DNA of 19,687 bases from Planctomycetota bacterium (GTDB taxonomy: Bacteria > Planctomycetota > Phycisphaerae > WQYP01). Where the stretch lies: positions 1 through 19,687 of the forward strand of contig JAKBAC010000047.1 in NCBI GenBank assembly GCA_021809365.1, in the 5' to 3' direction. The position numbers were made by a program, and so were the translations under genes. Below, in pieces: positions 1-7,392 of this stretch (position 1 is its first letter; each line of letters opens with the position of its first letter). Below the pieces are notes generated by a model, which did no database searches, was not told the DNA's origin, and worked only from the letters and a program-made list of their open reading frames with translations.

Positions 1-546
1 TCAAGGGGTTTACGAACCCGGTTCTCGCCGCCGACTCCTGGCATCTGGCCGGTTTGAGGCCAATCCACCCGTAATTATGGGTGGAACAGGGCACTAGGAT
101 CACAACACGGGCCATGGTCACGACCTTTCCGCAGACACAATGCAGCTCGCATTACCTGGAACCCAACACACAGTTGGCCAAAGTAACGCAACGTCTATGC
201 CATCTGCGGCAGGCGTCATTTCAGTGAAATAGCCGAACCGCCCATGCCATCCATCCATGCCCACGGCGAAACCCTGCCGCTACCAGATGATTCTATCCAT
301 CCGCGGGTGATCCGCAAAGCGATATTTTCGCAGTTTCGCGGCTGGGCGTGGCAATGAATCCGCACCAGCGTACCGGGACACCCCATCCCCTTGCACCATC
401 TGTAATTTGAAATTGAAATCTCCCCTTTTAGCCGCGTATGCTTGCACCGCGCGTTTTGTGCGGTGGTCGTCGGTGCATAGAAAATAGTAAGCAGACCGCG
501 GGGTTGCCTCATCTTGCGACAGCATCACTTTAGTTCCAGCCTTATG

Positions 547-611
547 CGCTCTACTGTTCAACTCTCTCCTGACCTCTGCTCTGCGGCAACAGCCGCCGCC
601 GCGCGTGCTTG
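547..611 (+). repeat. 65-nt direct repeat, copy 1
   Basis: Matches 731-795 at 57 of 65 bases without gaps, starting with CGCTCTACTG and ending with a GC-rich CAGCCGCCGCCGCG run and the GTGCYTG tail. A shorter, partial version of the first half (GCTCTACTGTTCACC) lies at 674-688. Copies 1 and 3 are 184 nt apart. The end of this copy runs into the R2 core motif TGCTTGCACCG. Confidence 0.75.
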
Positions 612-710
612 CACCGGACCGCAGGGGGCGCGGCATTGTTGGCGACAGCCTATCCTCTTGCTTTAGCCGAATTTGCTCTACTGTTCACCTGTTCTACTCA
701 CACCTGCTCT

Positions 711-730
711 AATCGGGCCGCGGCCCGATT
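711..730. repeat. Perfect 20-nt palindrome
   Basis: AATCGGGCCG is followed directly by its own reverse complement, giving a 20-nt perfect dyad with no loop. It sits immediately before the second 65-nt direct repeat. It could be a protein-binding dyad, a cruciform seed or a leftover recombination junction. The sequence does not decide between these. Confidence 0.7.
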
Positions 731-795
731 CGCTCTACTGCTCAACTCTCTACTGATCTCCTCTCTGCGGCGACAGCCGCCGCCGCGTGTGCCTG
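731..795 (+). repeat. 65-nt direct repeat, copy 2
   Basis: Second full copy of the unit at 547-611, with 8 substitutions and no indels. It is followed within 5 bases by the right inverted end of the R2 composite (800-812). The same half-unit occurs at 674-688, so the stretch 547-795 looks like a decaying short tandem array. Confidence 0.75.
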
Positions 796-935
796 GAAAC
801 ATTGCCACGCCCAAAAACATTACGGCCGGCTTAAGGTGTTGGCTTGTAGCTTGGCGACTGGCTTGCTCTGGCACAAATCGCGGGGCACGGCGGCAAATTG
901 AAATCGCCAATTCCGCGTGCGGGCTGGACGCAGTA

Positions 936-941
936 TATAAT
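936..941 (+). promoter_or_regulatory. -10 box for the cysteine-cluster gene
   Basis: Perfect TATAAT ending 6 bases before the ATG at 948, which puts the expected transcription start on the start codon itself. There is no Shine-Dalgarno sequence upstream of the ATG and no good -35 hexamer at the right distance. This fits a leaderless mRNA. Confidence 0.6.
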
Positions 942-947
942 GTTGCC

Positions 948-1487
948 ATGACGACTGTTCCGGATTCACAAGTCTCTGTACTCAACGCCATTTCCATGCC
1001 TTCCTTGAAAGCACTTGATGGTCTGCAACGGTTGTATGGCGAACTGGACCGGGATATTGCGGGTCGCCAACCAGTCTGCAACACCAGTGGACGGTGTTGC
1101 AAATTTGAGCTGTGGGGCCATCGGCTTTTTGTCAGCACTCTGGAGCTGGCGTGGTTTCGGAACATCACCCTGCAACAGACAGCCACAAGCATGCCACTGC
1201 CATCCAAGCCCCCCACCATGGTCACATTTCCACTACCGCTCTATGCGGAAAATGGTCAGTTCAATCCTGGATGCCCGTGGCAAGTTGATGGCTTATGCAC
1301 CGCCCGCGAAGCCCGGCCATTGGGCTGCCGAATTTATTTCTGTGATACCACAACCGAGTCCTGGCAGCATGAACGCTACGAATATTATCACCAGGCAATC
1401 GCCGCGCTGCATGAAACGTTCCGGTTGCCCTATCGCTATATGGAATGGCGGGAGGCTCTGGCGCTGATTGCCGCGCAATCGGGCTGA
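948..1487 (+). CDS. YkgJ-family cysteine-cluster (zinc/iron-chelating) protein
   Basis: This 179-residue protein has the cysteine pattern of the YkgJ/UPF0153 family, whose members are thought to bind zinc or iron through a cysteine cluster. The biochemical role is not established. Visible are C44-x5-C50-C51 near the N-terminus and C109, C117, C127 and C132 around the stretch CTAREARPLGCR, which is the usual family signature (RPxxCRxxxC). No signal peptide or membrane segment is seen, so it is predicted to be cytosolic. The frame is open from 609, but the upstream part is repeat DNA. I chose ATG 948 because the family-like sequence begins near there and a TATAAT lies 6 bases upstream. The gene ends directly against the stop of plsY on the other strand with no base between them. 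Confidence 0.85.
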   Translation: MTTVPDSQVSVLNAISMPSLKALDGLQRLYGELDRDIAGRQPVCNTSGRCCKFELWGHRLFVSTLELAWFRNITLQQTATSMPLPSKPPTMVTFPLPLYAENGQFNPGCPWQVDGLCTAREARPLGCRIYFCDTTTESWQHERYEYYHQAIAALHETFRLPYRYMEWREALALIAAQSG

Positions 1488-2198
1488 TCACTGCTTGCCG
1501 TCCGAGGGACTTGATCTGCCCTTTTCTCCGAGGCGCGGCTCGGTGCCGTTCAGCAGTCGCCGTATATTGCTGCGGTGCTTGATGGTGATCAGCAGACCGA
1601 TCAGCCAGCCAGTGGCCATCAACGGCATCAATTGATTCCACGATTGCGGATACAAAAATCCGTCAATGGGGCCGATTTCATGACCGATCACCGGGATCAG
1701 AAGCATAAACACCACCACCCCCACCAGGGATGACAGTGAAACAATCCGATACGCCATAAAAACCAGCAGAAACACGACCGCTGCGCCAAGACCCGATAGA
1801 GTTAATACCGGCCAAACGCCCATCACCACACCAAAGGTCGTGGCCACCCCCTTGCCCCCCTTGAACCGCAAATAGCACGGGAACACATGCCCGCAAATTG
1901 CCGCGGTGGCGGTTACCAGCGGCATCCATAATGGCCCATTCCAATGCCGCACAATCAGATCCACCGTCAATACCGGCCCAAAACCTTTCAGAAAATCCAA
2001 TAGAAAGGCGTACCAAAAATAGCGCATGCCTAAAACGCGCCCGGCATTCGTGGCACCGATGTTGCCACTGCCCTGCTTGCGTATATCCACGCCACGCATC
2101 AGGCCCAACAGCAGTCCAAACGGAATCGAACCGATCAAATAAGCCACAATGACGCTGACCAACGCTATCCACCGCATCTGTGTACCGGGCATAACCAT
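1488..2198 (-). CDS. plsY: Acyl-phosphate:glycerol-3-phosphate acyltransferase PlsY
   Basis: Inner-membrane enzyme that transfers an acyl chain from acyl-phosphate to glycerol-3-phosphate, the first acylation step of phospholipid synthesis. All three family motifs are visible in the 236-residue product: GSGNIGATN at 43-51, GHVFP plus KGGKG at 103-117, and KHRSNIRRLLNGTE at 207-220. About five to six hydrophobic segments (for example 11-33, 60-82, 130-150, 155-172, 190-206) fit the usual multi-pass topology. It is slightly longer than typical (about 200 residues) because of a polar C-terminal tail. The start is uncertain among ATG codons 1, 3 and 8. It is last in the dxs-GT9-GT4-plsY run, 23 nt after the GT4 stop, so it is probably cotranscribed. 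Confidence 0.95.
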   Translation of the reverse strand: MVMPGTQMRWIALVSVIVAYLIGSIPFGLLLGLMRGVDIRKQGSGNIGATNAGRVLGMRYFWYAFLLDFLKGFGPVLTVDLIVRHWNGPLWMPLVTATAAICGHVFPCYLRFKGGKGVATTFGVVMGVWPVLTLSGLGAAVVFLLVFMAYRIVSLSSLVGVVVFMLLIPVIGHEIGPIDGFLYPQSWNQLMPLMATGWLIGLLITIKHRSNIRRLLNGTEPRLGEKGRSSPSDGKQ

Positions 2199-2221
2199 CC
2201 TGTAAAGAAAAACATATCACT

Positions 2222-3487
2222 TCAGCGAGACAATTTTAACCGGGAATTATGGCATCGCAGATATAACGCTTCAAGTTTATCCAAATGCGTCTCCGGCGAC
2301 AGCGCTTCTGCCGCCGCAACAGCGCGCCGCGCCAGATCAACGCGATCCGGAAATTGCATTTCCACCGCATCCAGTCCTTTCGCCATGGCGGGATATTCGC
2401 GCGGCGAATCGACAATGACACCCAGCTTATTTCGCTGAATATAATCGGCACACCCCAGAAATCGTGTACTGATCACCGGCAATCCGTACGCGAGCGCTTC
2501 GAGTGCCACCAGACCAAAACTGTCATAAAACGTCGGCAACAGAAGCACGTCGGCGGCACTATACACCGCGCCGGTGGCCTGTGTCGGCCCGATGAATTTC
2601 ACCCGATCCGCCACGCCGAGCCGAGCCGCCAATTCCACATAATCTCTAATCTTCCCCAGCCCCACCACCATCAGTTTCCACAAGGTCTTGGTTTCCGCCA
2701 CCGCACGAATCGCCCATGCCAATCCCTTGCGGCGAAAATCATGGCCCACAAATACCGCCACCCGATCCGTTCCGGCCAACGCGTACATATCTCTGAACCA
2801 TTGGCGATCACGTTGAATCCGTTGCGCCTCGGGCGGTGGTGTCATCATCGGATTTTCAAGCAACGAAAGTTTTTCCGACGCAACGTCGTAAATGGCTTTG
2901 AAATCGTTTTCCATCGCCGGGCTGATACACAATATTTTCCACGGTTGCCGATTCGGTCCAGATTCCGCTGCGCGGCGTTCCAGCGACAGCAGGGTGCGCT
3001 GCTTGCCGGAGAATTGCAGCATCAATCGCTTCCAAGCGGCGGCCTGCGGGCTTTCACGCGCTGAAATGGCCTGCTGTTGCATCCGCGCATATACGCCGGC
3101 ATGAGGGTGATAGAAATCTCCAGGCCACGCCACCGTCATGGAATGCGCAATGTCCGGTTGATGCGCTCGACACCAGTCATGCGCCGCACTGCCAAACTGC
3201 CGAAAGCCAATACCGGTGCTTAATTTTATCGCCGGTAGTCGATGCACCCGCACCCCATCCGGTGCCGGCACCTCATCAGGCTTTCCCGCATCGGCGGATC
3301 GCTGCGCATCGTGCGAAGCCCCCTGATGCGCCGCCTGATATTTATGGCGACGCCGGGCGCTATCATGGCACACCACATGAACGTCGTGCCCGCGGCCAAC
3401 CAGTTGCTCCGCCAGCCAGAAGGTGTAATTCTCCGCCCCGCCGCGCGAGGGGTCAAAATGTTCAATAATCAAGGCAATTTTCATCAT
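2222..3487 (-). CDS. Glycosyltransferase family 4, WaaG-like (LPS core)
   Basis: A 421-residue retaining GT-B glycosyltransferase. The N-terminal GGAEN at 16-20 and the stretch FVGHDFRRKG at 246-255 resemble WaaG/RfaG, the LPS core glucosyltransferase. The donor-binding region DSFGLVALEALAYG near 322-335 is the GT4 E-x7-E site, here D322-x7-E330. A polar insert at about 42-75 is unusual and may be a surface loop. No signal peptide or membrane span is seen, so it is expected to be a peripheral protein on the cytoplasmic face of the inner membrane. The start ATG overlaps the TGA stop of the upstream GT9 gene (ATGA), with AAAGGG upstream as ribosome binding site. Activity on an LPS core is inferred from the WaaG similarity and the heptosyltransferase-like neighbour. 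The actual sugar is unknown. Confidence 0.88.
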   Translation of the reverse strand: MMKIALIIEHFDPSRGGAENYTFWLAEQLVGRGHDVHVVCHDSARRRHKYQAAHQGASHDAQRSADAGKPDEVPAPDGVRVHRLPAIKLSTGIGFRQFGSAAHDWCRAHQPDIAHSMTVAWPGDFYHPHAGVYARMQQQAISARESPQAAAWKRLMLQFSGKQRTLLSLERRAAESGPNRQPWKILCISPAMENDFKAIYDVASEKLSLLENPMMTPPPEAQRIQRDRQWFRDMYALAGTDRVAVFVGHDFRRKGLAWAIRAVAETKTLWKLMVVGLGKIRDYVELAARLGVADRVKFIGPTQATGAVYSAADVLLLPTFYDSFGLVALEALAYGLPVISTRFLGCADYIQRNKLGVIVDSPREYPAMAKGLDAVEMQFPDRVDLARRAVAAAEALSPETHLDKLEALYLRCHNSRLKLSR

Positions 3488-4731
3488 ACGCCCTTTCGCC
3501 AGTTGCGATTGATCGCCTGCAGTACCATCTCCGGCGTTATACCAGTCATGCAGCGATGGTCAATCGGACATCGCTTCAACTGGCAAGGCCCGCACGGCAC
3601 GGTAATCGCAACTTGTTGTTCCTGATTGTAAAATATTTCCGCCCAACGTGGGTCGGTCGGGCCAAAAAGCGTGACCAATGGCGTTCCCAATGCGGCGGCA
3701 AAATGCCGCGGCCCCGTGTCATTGCATAACACCAGATCAGCGCAGCGTACCAGCTCCTTCATGGCACCCAGGCTGACACCCTTGCCGCCATTGAGTTTGT
3801 ACAACGGTACGACCCGCGCCACCGCATCCTGCGGCAGGGATGCCAGAATAGCGTCAATCAACGGCCTTTCTTTGGGCGCCCCACCGATAAGAACGCCGGC
3901 ATTCCGGCCGCCGCTTGAATTCGCCACCGCTCCAGCCACAACGGCAAAACGCTCAGGCGGCCAGCATTTCGATACCCCAAAATGGGCCCCCGGAAACATC
4001 ATCATCAGAGGTGAGTCCGGGGAAATGCCGGATTGTTTCATCGCGTCAATGGCTTCATTGCGTTCGTCGTCCGTGATACCCAGCACCATCCGCCGATCAC
4101 TGTCCGTGCTGCCCAGATAATGGCTCAACGCCAGATAATAATCTATCGTCGGAATCGGTTGAAAATTATTCCAGCCCGCCAGCTTGATGCGCCATGCCGC
4201 AATCGGCTTTGAATTCAGCGATGTGACACACTGTTCGGACCATCTGCCCGCGGCGATCATTTTCCGCGCCGCATGACGCCGCAACTCCATGCGAATTTCT
4301 TCGTCCTCGCGCTTTACCGGGTTAATACAATCCGTCAGGAGCCGGCGGCGACCATCGCGGTTGTAGCCCAAGCGACGTGGAATGCCCGCCCGCCATGCCA
4401 GCAAGGCGGTACGCATACTGTTGGGAAGAATCACCGCGAGGTCAAACTTGCGTTTCCTTACCGCGGCGGCAGTTTGCGTGAAATGGATACGCCCGTCCTC
4501 TTTGAATATATAAGGCAGTGCCTCATCAATTAACGGCAGACCCGCCAGCACGGGCTGTACCAGTGGTTTGGCCAGACATGCAATGCGCGCCGCGGGATAA
4601 AGATTTCGCAAAGCGCGAAGAAACGGCGTGGCCATAACGGCGTCGCCCAGCCATGTCGGCATGATCACAAGGATATGTTGTGGGACAACTGGTAATTTCA
4701 CACGTTCATTTTCGTCGCTGAAGTGGTACAA
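3484..4731 (-). CDS. Glycosyltransferase family 9, heptosyltransferase (WaaF)-like
   Basis: A GT9 enzyme of about 415 residues; the family adds L-glycero-D-manno-heptose to the LPS inner core. Residues 20-40 (HILVIMPTWLGDAVMATPFL) are the family's N-terminal loop, and residues 336-349 (CNDTGPRHFAAALG) with GPTDP at 357-361 form the nucleotide-sugar site. Near the C-terminus a cysteine cluster, C380-x2-C383-x4-C388-x5-C394, is common in WaaF-type proteins. The start is unclear: the frame opens with TTG at 4731, 43 nt after the dxs stop. GTG at 4701 is an alternative, and neither has a good Shine-Dalgarno site. A TATAGT at 4756-4751 might give an internal promoter. The 3' end overlaps the GT4 start by 4 nt, so translational coupling is likely. 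Confidence 0.88.
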   Translation of the reverse strand: MYHFSDENERVKLPVVPQHILVIMPTWLGDAVMATPFLRALRNLYPAARIACLAKPLVQPVLAGLPLIDEALPYIFKEDGRIHFTQTAAAVRKRKFDLAVILPNSMRTALLAWRAGIPRRLGYNRDGRRRLLTDCINPVKREDEEIRMELRRHAARKMIAAGRWSEQCVTSLNSKPIAAWRIKLAGWNNFQPIPTIDYYLALSHYLGSTDSDRRMVLGITDDERNEAIDAMKQSGISPDSPLMMMFPGAHFGVSKCWPPERFAVVAGAVANSSGGRNAGVLIGGAPKERPLIDAILASLPQDAVARVVPLYKLNGGKGVSLGAMKELVRCADLVLCNDTGPRHFAAALGTPLVTLFGPTDPRWAEIFYNQEQQVAITVPCGPCQLKRCPIDHRCMTGITPEMVLQAINRNWRKGV

Positions 4732-4774
4732 CGCAATGCCGCGATTACTATATTGCCGGATCGCCGTTTAGCCC

Positions 4775-6730
4775 TTAATCTCGCAGGTGCGCGGCGCGGC
4801 GGGAAGCTGACGCGTGTTCCATCTGACCATCCGAATCAGGCAAAGCCTGTCTACTGATGGCATCACGGGCCGTGGCCGCCAGACCAATAGGATCAAGTCC
4901 TACTTCCTTGAGCTGCTCGGGCCGCGTCGAATGACGAATAAATCGATCCGGCAAGCCGGCGCGCATAATCAGCCGAGCGTCCAGACCGTTAGCCTGCGCA
5001 TATTCCAGAACCGCGGATCCAAAGCCCCCAATAATGGAATGATCCTCAACCGTAATGATCGGCTTGCCCAAAGCAAAAACTTGCCGCAGCATCGCGCCAT
5101 CCAGAGGTTTACAGAAACGAGCGTCAATGACCCCCACATTCACTCCCTCCGATTCCAGTATTTTCGCCGCCGAAAGTGCCTGATACGCCACAGAACCGTA
5201 TGCAATGAACGTCGCGGCATCGCCGGTTTTCAAACAGCGCGACTTGCCCCCCTGCTTGCCGATGCTCCAGGGCACCAGCTCGCCCAATGGTTCCGCCGGA
5301 CAGTTGTCCCGCGGATAGCGAATCTGTACTGGCGATTCCTGTGAGACGGCAAAATCCAGTACGCCGATGAGATCGCGTTCATCCGATGGAGCCATCAGCA
5401 CAATCCCCGGCTGGCTTCGCAAAAACGCCAGATCACAAAAGCCGTGGTGCACCGCGCCGTCATCACCCACCAAACCCGCACGATCACAACAGAAAATCAC
5501 CGGCAACCCCTGCAGGCATACTTCCTGAAATACCTGATCAAACGCCCGTTGTAAAAATGTGCTGTAAACAGCGACGATTGGCCGCAATCCGGCCTTGGTC
5601 ATGCCCGCCGCCATGGCCGTGGCGTGACTTTCGCATATTCCCGTATCGAAATATCGATCGGGAAATATTGGCTTGAGTTTGATCATTCCCGTGCCATCGG
5701 GCATGGCCGCCGTTATGCCCACGACATTGGCGTGCTTGCGGCACAAATTGGTCATGGCATCGGCAAAAGCCGCCGTCCAGGAGCGACCGGAACCCTGGTT
5801 CATCACCACGCGGCACCCTTCCACGCGGAAAGGTTTGGGGCTGTGGAACGTGGTGGGGTCTTCACAGGCCCATTCATATCCCTTGCCCTTGATCGTTTTA
5901 ACATGCAATACCGCCGGCGCATTGAGGCTCTTTAACTCATTGAGTTTTTCCATCAGCGCGGGGATATCGTGGCCGTCCACGGGGCCGAAATATTTCAAGC
6001 CCAGGTCTTCAAAAATATGCCCCGGCGCAATCGCGTTTTTGAGTCCCTGCTTCACATGCACGCCGATGTCGCTGATCTGCTGGCCATAGGGTATGCGATC
6101 CAGAAGTTCCTGCACCCGGCGCTTCACTTCATCATACGTCGTGGTAACGCGCAGATGTTCCAGATAACCCGCGAACGCTCCCTGCGGCTCGCTGATGCTC
6201 ATGGAATTATCGTTGAGAATAATGAGCATCTGACGTTTGAGCGTTCCCGCATTGTTCAACCCCTCAAACGCCACGCCATTGACAATCGACGCATCACCGA
6301 CAAATGCGACCACCCGCGTGTCATGTTTTAGCAGGGCGTCCCCGCGCGCCATGCCTACCGCGGTGCTCACCGCCGTGCCGGCGTGGCCAACACTGAAAAG
6401 ATCAAATTTGCTCTCGCTGGGGTCGGGAAAACCGCAAACGCCCCCCTGCTTGCGTAAAGATGCAAAATTTTTATATCGACCGGTAATCAGTTTGTGCGGA
6501 TAGCACTGATGCCCGACATCCCATAGCAGCCGATCACGCGGCATATCGAATACGGCATGCAACGCCAGAATGATCTCAACCGTGCCGAGGTTGGGTGCCA
6601 GATGACCGCCGTTGGCTCCAACCGTCGCCACTATCGTCTCTCGAATTTCCCCGGCCAATTGAGCAAGTTGATCCACCGACAGACGTTTAATGTCCGCTGG
6701 TGATTCAATTCCGTCGAGAAGTCGCTTCAT
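4775..6730 (-). CDS. dxs: 1-deoxy-D-xylulose-5-phosphate synthase
   Basis: First enzyme of the MEP isoprenoid pathway, condensing pyruvate and glyceraldehyde-3-phosphate with thiamine diphosphate (TPP). The 651-residue product is slightly longer than usual (about 620-640). Visible are GGHLAPNLGTVE near 41-52, DVGHQCYPHK near 72-81, the FEGLNNAG/NDNSMSIS thiamine-site region, the CESHATAMAAG segment carrying the catalytic glutamate, and DRAGLVGDDGAVHHG with its histidines. The usual GDG of the thiamine motif reads GDA here (GDASIVNG). The polar C-terminal tail of about 25 residues is not typical. The frame is open far upstream, but ATG 6730 matches the normal family start, and the upstream part is the R2 repeat. 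It heads the leftward envelope operon; its product feeds undecaprenyl carriers needed by the LPS and wall genes downstream. Confidence 0.96.
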   Translation of the reverse strand: MKRLLDGIESPADIKRLSVDQLAQLAGEIRETIVATVGANGGHLAPNLGTVEIILALHAVFDMPRDRLLWDVGHQCYPHKLITGRYKNFASLRKQGGVCGFPDPSESKFDLFSVGHAGTAVSTAVGMARGDALLKHDTRVVAFVGDASIVNGVAFEGLNNAGTLKRQMLIILNDNSMSISEPQGAFAGYLEHLRVTTTYDEVKRRVQELLDRIPYGQQISDIGVHVKQGLKNAIAPGHIFEDLGLKYFGPVDGHDIPALMEKLNELKSLNAPAVLHVKTIKGKGYEWACEDPTTFHSPKPFRVEGCRVVMNQGSGRSWTAAFADAMTNLCRKHANVVGITAAMPDGTGMIKLKPIFPDRYFDTGICESHATAMAAGMTKAGLRPIVAVYSTFLQRAFDQVFQEVCLQGLPVIFCCDRAGLVGDDGAVHHGFCDLAFLRSQPGIVLMAPSDERDLIGVLDFAVSQESPVQIRYPRDNCPAEPLGELVPWSIGKQGGKSRCLKTGDAATFIAYGSVAYQALSAAKILESEGVNVGVIDARFCKPLDGAMLRQVFALGKPIITVEDHSIIGGFGSAVLEYAQANGLDARLIMRAGLPDRFIRHSTRPEQLKEVGLDPIGLAATARDAISRQALPDSDGQMEHASASRRAAHLRD

Positions 6731-6839
6731 TATGAGATTCTCACAAAACCCTAATACCCCGCAGCATGTAAGAATGATATGCGAGCGCAGCAGGAAATGA
6801 AAGCGAATTTTTACATCGCCCGCTTTTTGTGAAGCGGGA

Positions 6840-6954
6840 GCGTGGCAATAAATCCGGGCGCAGCGCCAAGACGCCCCGTCCCCCTTTAGCCGCGCGTGCT
6901 TGCACCGCGCGTTTTCCGCGGAATACCCACGGGAGCCCGGATTTATTGCCACGC
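6840..6954. repeat. R2 repeat family, short copy with perfect 20-nt inverted ends
   Basis: GCGTGGCAATAAATCCGGGC at 6840-6859 is repeated as its exact reverse complement at 6935-6954, enclosing 75 nt. The interior holds another dyad around GTGCTTGCAC (flanked by CGCG on both sides) and a pyrimidine-rich tract. The interior matches 422-457 at 33 of 36 bases, and the left end matches 344-360. It has no coding capacity. It could be a MITE-like element or a structured RNA or DNA element acting on the adjacent divergent promoters. Confidence 0.7.
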
Positions 6955-6983
6955 CCGTGAAGCGGAAAATCACCCATTTTGAT

Positions 6984-7012
6984 TTGGTATTGCACCGGGT
7001 TGTGCGTATAAT
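6984..7012 (+). promoter_or_regulatory. Promoter for tatA
   Basis: TTGGTA (6984-6989), a 17-bp spacer and a perfect TATAAT (7007-7012) make a housekeeping-type promoter. Transcription is expected to start near 7019, giving a leader of about 65 nt before tatA. Confidence 0.65.
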
Positions 7013-7070
7013 AATTCTGTATTGGCCATGCTGGCGGAAATAAGCAGGCCCACCAGCGGCTGTTTTTTGC

Positions 7071-7078
7071 GAGGTGAT
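7071..7078 (+). promoter_or_regulatory. Strong ribosome binding site of tatA
   Basis: GAGGTGAT, complementary to the 16S rRNA 3' end, lies 5 nt before the ATG at 7084. It is the strongest Shine-Dalgarno sequence in the window and fixes the tatA start. Confidence 0.8.
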
Positions 7079-7083
7079 AAACC

Positions 7084-7392
7084 ATGATAGGGCCTATTTA
7101 CACACTACCATTGGCGTTGGGTTTTGGAAATCTTTTTGACGGGCCGGACCTTTTAATTGTCCTGGCGATCGCGCTGATCTTCTTTGGAAATCGGCTCCCG
7201 GGCGTTGCAAAAAGCCTTGGCCGCTCCATCTTTGAATTCAAGAAAGGCCTTTCAGAAAGCCGCGACGAATTAAATAAGGCTGTCTCTGAAGAACCGCCTG
7301 TTGAGAAACCGACGCTTCAGGCACCACCACGAAAAACACCTGAAAATCCCTATCAGGTTAAGCAGATTACCAATGTCAGCGATGAGCCTTGA
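7084..7392 (+). CDS. tatA: Twin-arginine translocase subunit TatA/TatE
   Basis: A 102-residue inner-membrane protein of the twin-arginine system, which exports folded proteins. A short transmembrane helix (about 21-35) is followed by the family hinge FGNRLP (34-39) and an amphipathic helix (about 40-57, GVAKSLGRSIFEFKKGL). A charged, proline-rich tail of about 45 residues follows. This is the standard TatA/B/E order. The N-terminal part is longer than in E. coli TatA, with about 20 residues before the helix. The start is set by the strong ribosome binding site at 7071-7078. No tatB or tatC lies beside it, so those subunits must be encoded elsewhere. TatB cannot be fully excluded, but the length and the FGNRLP hinge favour TatA. 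Confidence 0.93.
   Translation: MIGPIYTLPLALGFGNLFDGPDLLIVLAIALIFFGNRLPGVAKSLGRSIFEFKKGLSESRDELNKAVSEEPPVEKPTLQAPPRKTPENPYQVKQITNVSDEP

Larger units (their letters stand above)
344..812. repeat. R2 repeat family, long composite copy
   Basis: The region is bounded by a perfect 13-nt inverted pair, GGGCGTGGCAATG at 344-356 and its complement at 800-812. Its interior at 422-457 matches 6880-6915 in the second copy at 33 of 36 bases (core GCCGCGYRTGCTTGCACCGCGCG). Compared with the short copy at 6840-6954, this one is about four times longer. It contains an extra AT-rich insert near 383-421 and two 65-nt direct repeats, so it looks like a nested or decayed element. No transposase is encoded. MITE-like is an inference from the inverted ends and the lack of coding capacity. 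Confidence 0.5.
1..947. other. Gene-poor, repeat-rich left flank
   Basis: No reading frame here has the composition, start signal or motif of a real gene; the long frames on both strands are low-complexity translations of repeats. Positions 65-84 form a small hairpin (6-bp stem CCACCC/GGGTGG, 8-base loop). From about 344 to 812 the DNA is a mosaic of repeat material, described in separate entries. The last 130 bases lead into the promoter of the cysteine-cluster gene. I see no tRNA, no rRNA and no recognisable small RNA, although the 1-340 part has no assignment at all and could hold a non-coding RNA that I cannot identify. Confidence 0.5.
6731..7083. promoter_or_regulatory. Divergent region between dxs and tatA
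   Basis: A 353-base gene-free stretch between two divergent genes. On the dxs side a weak extended -10 (TGTGAGAAT, 6745-6737, minus) ends 6 bases before the dxs ATG, inside a small palindrome, TGAGA-A-TCTCA. The middle holds the R2 repeat (6840-6954) with flanking similarity to 310-345. The tatA promoter and ribosome binding site occupy the right part. No small open frame here looks real. Confidence 0.5.

Noticed and set aside
3..74. Possible C-terminal end of a gene entering from the left (23 codons to TAA, followed by a hairpin).
   Set aside because: Too short to recognise any family; the other frames are equally open, so a partial gene cannot be supported.
280..636. Minus-strand open frames over the left repeats.
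   Set aside because: Similar translated strings in the two R2 copies come from shared repeat DNA. The frames break between copies and lack starts and ribosome binding sites.
609..947. N-terminal extension of the cysteine-cluster protein to 292 residues.
   Set aside because: The extra 113 residues are translated repeat DNA of low complexity, and a perfect -10 box sits just before ATG 948.
6731..6973. N-terminal extension of Dxs by about 80 residues.
   Set aside because: It is the R2 repeat read through in frame; family length and start agree with ATG 6730.
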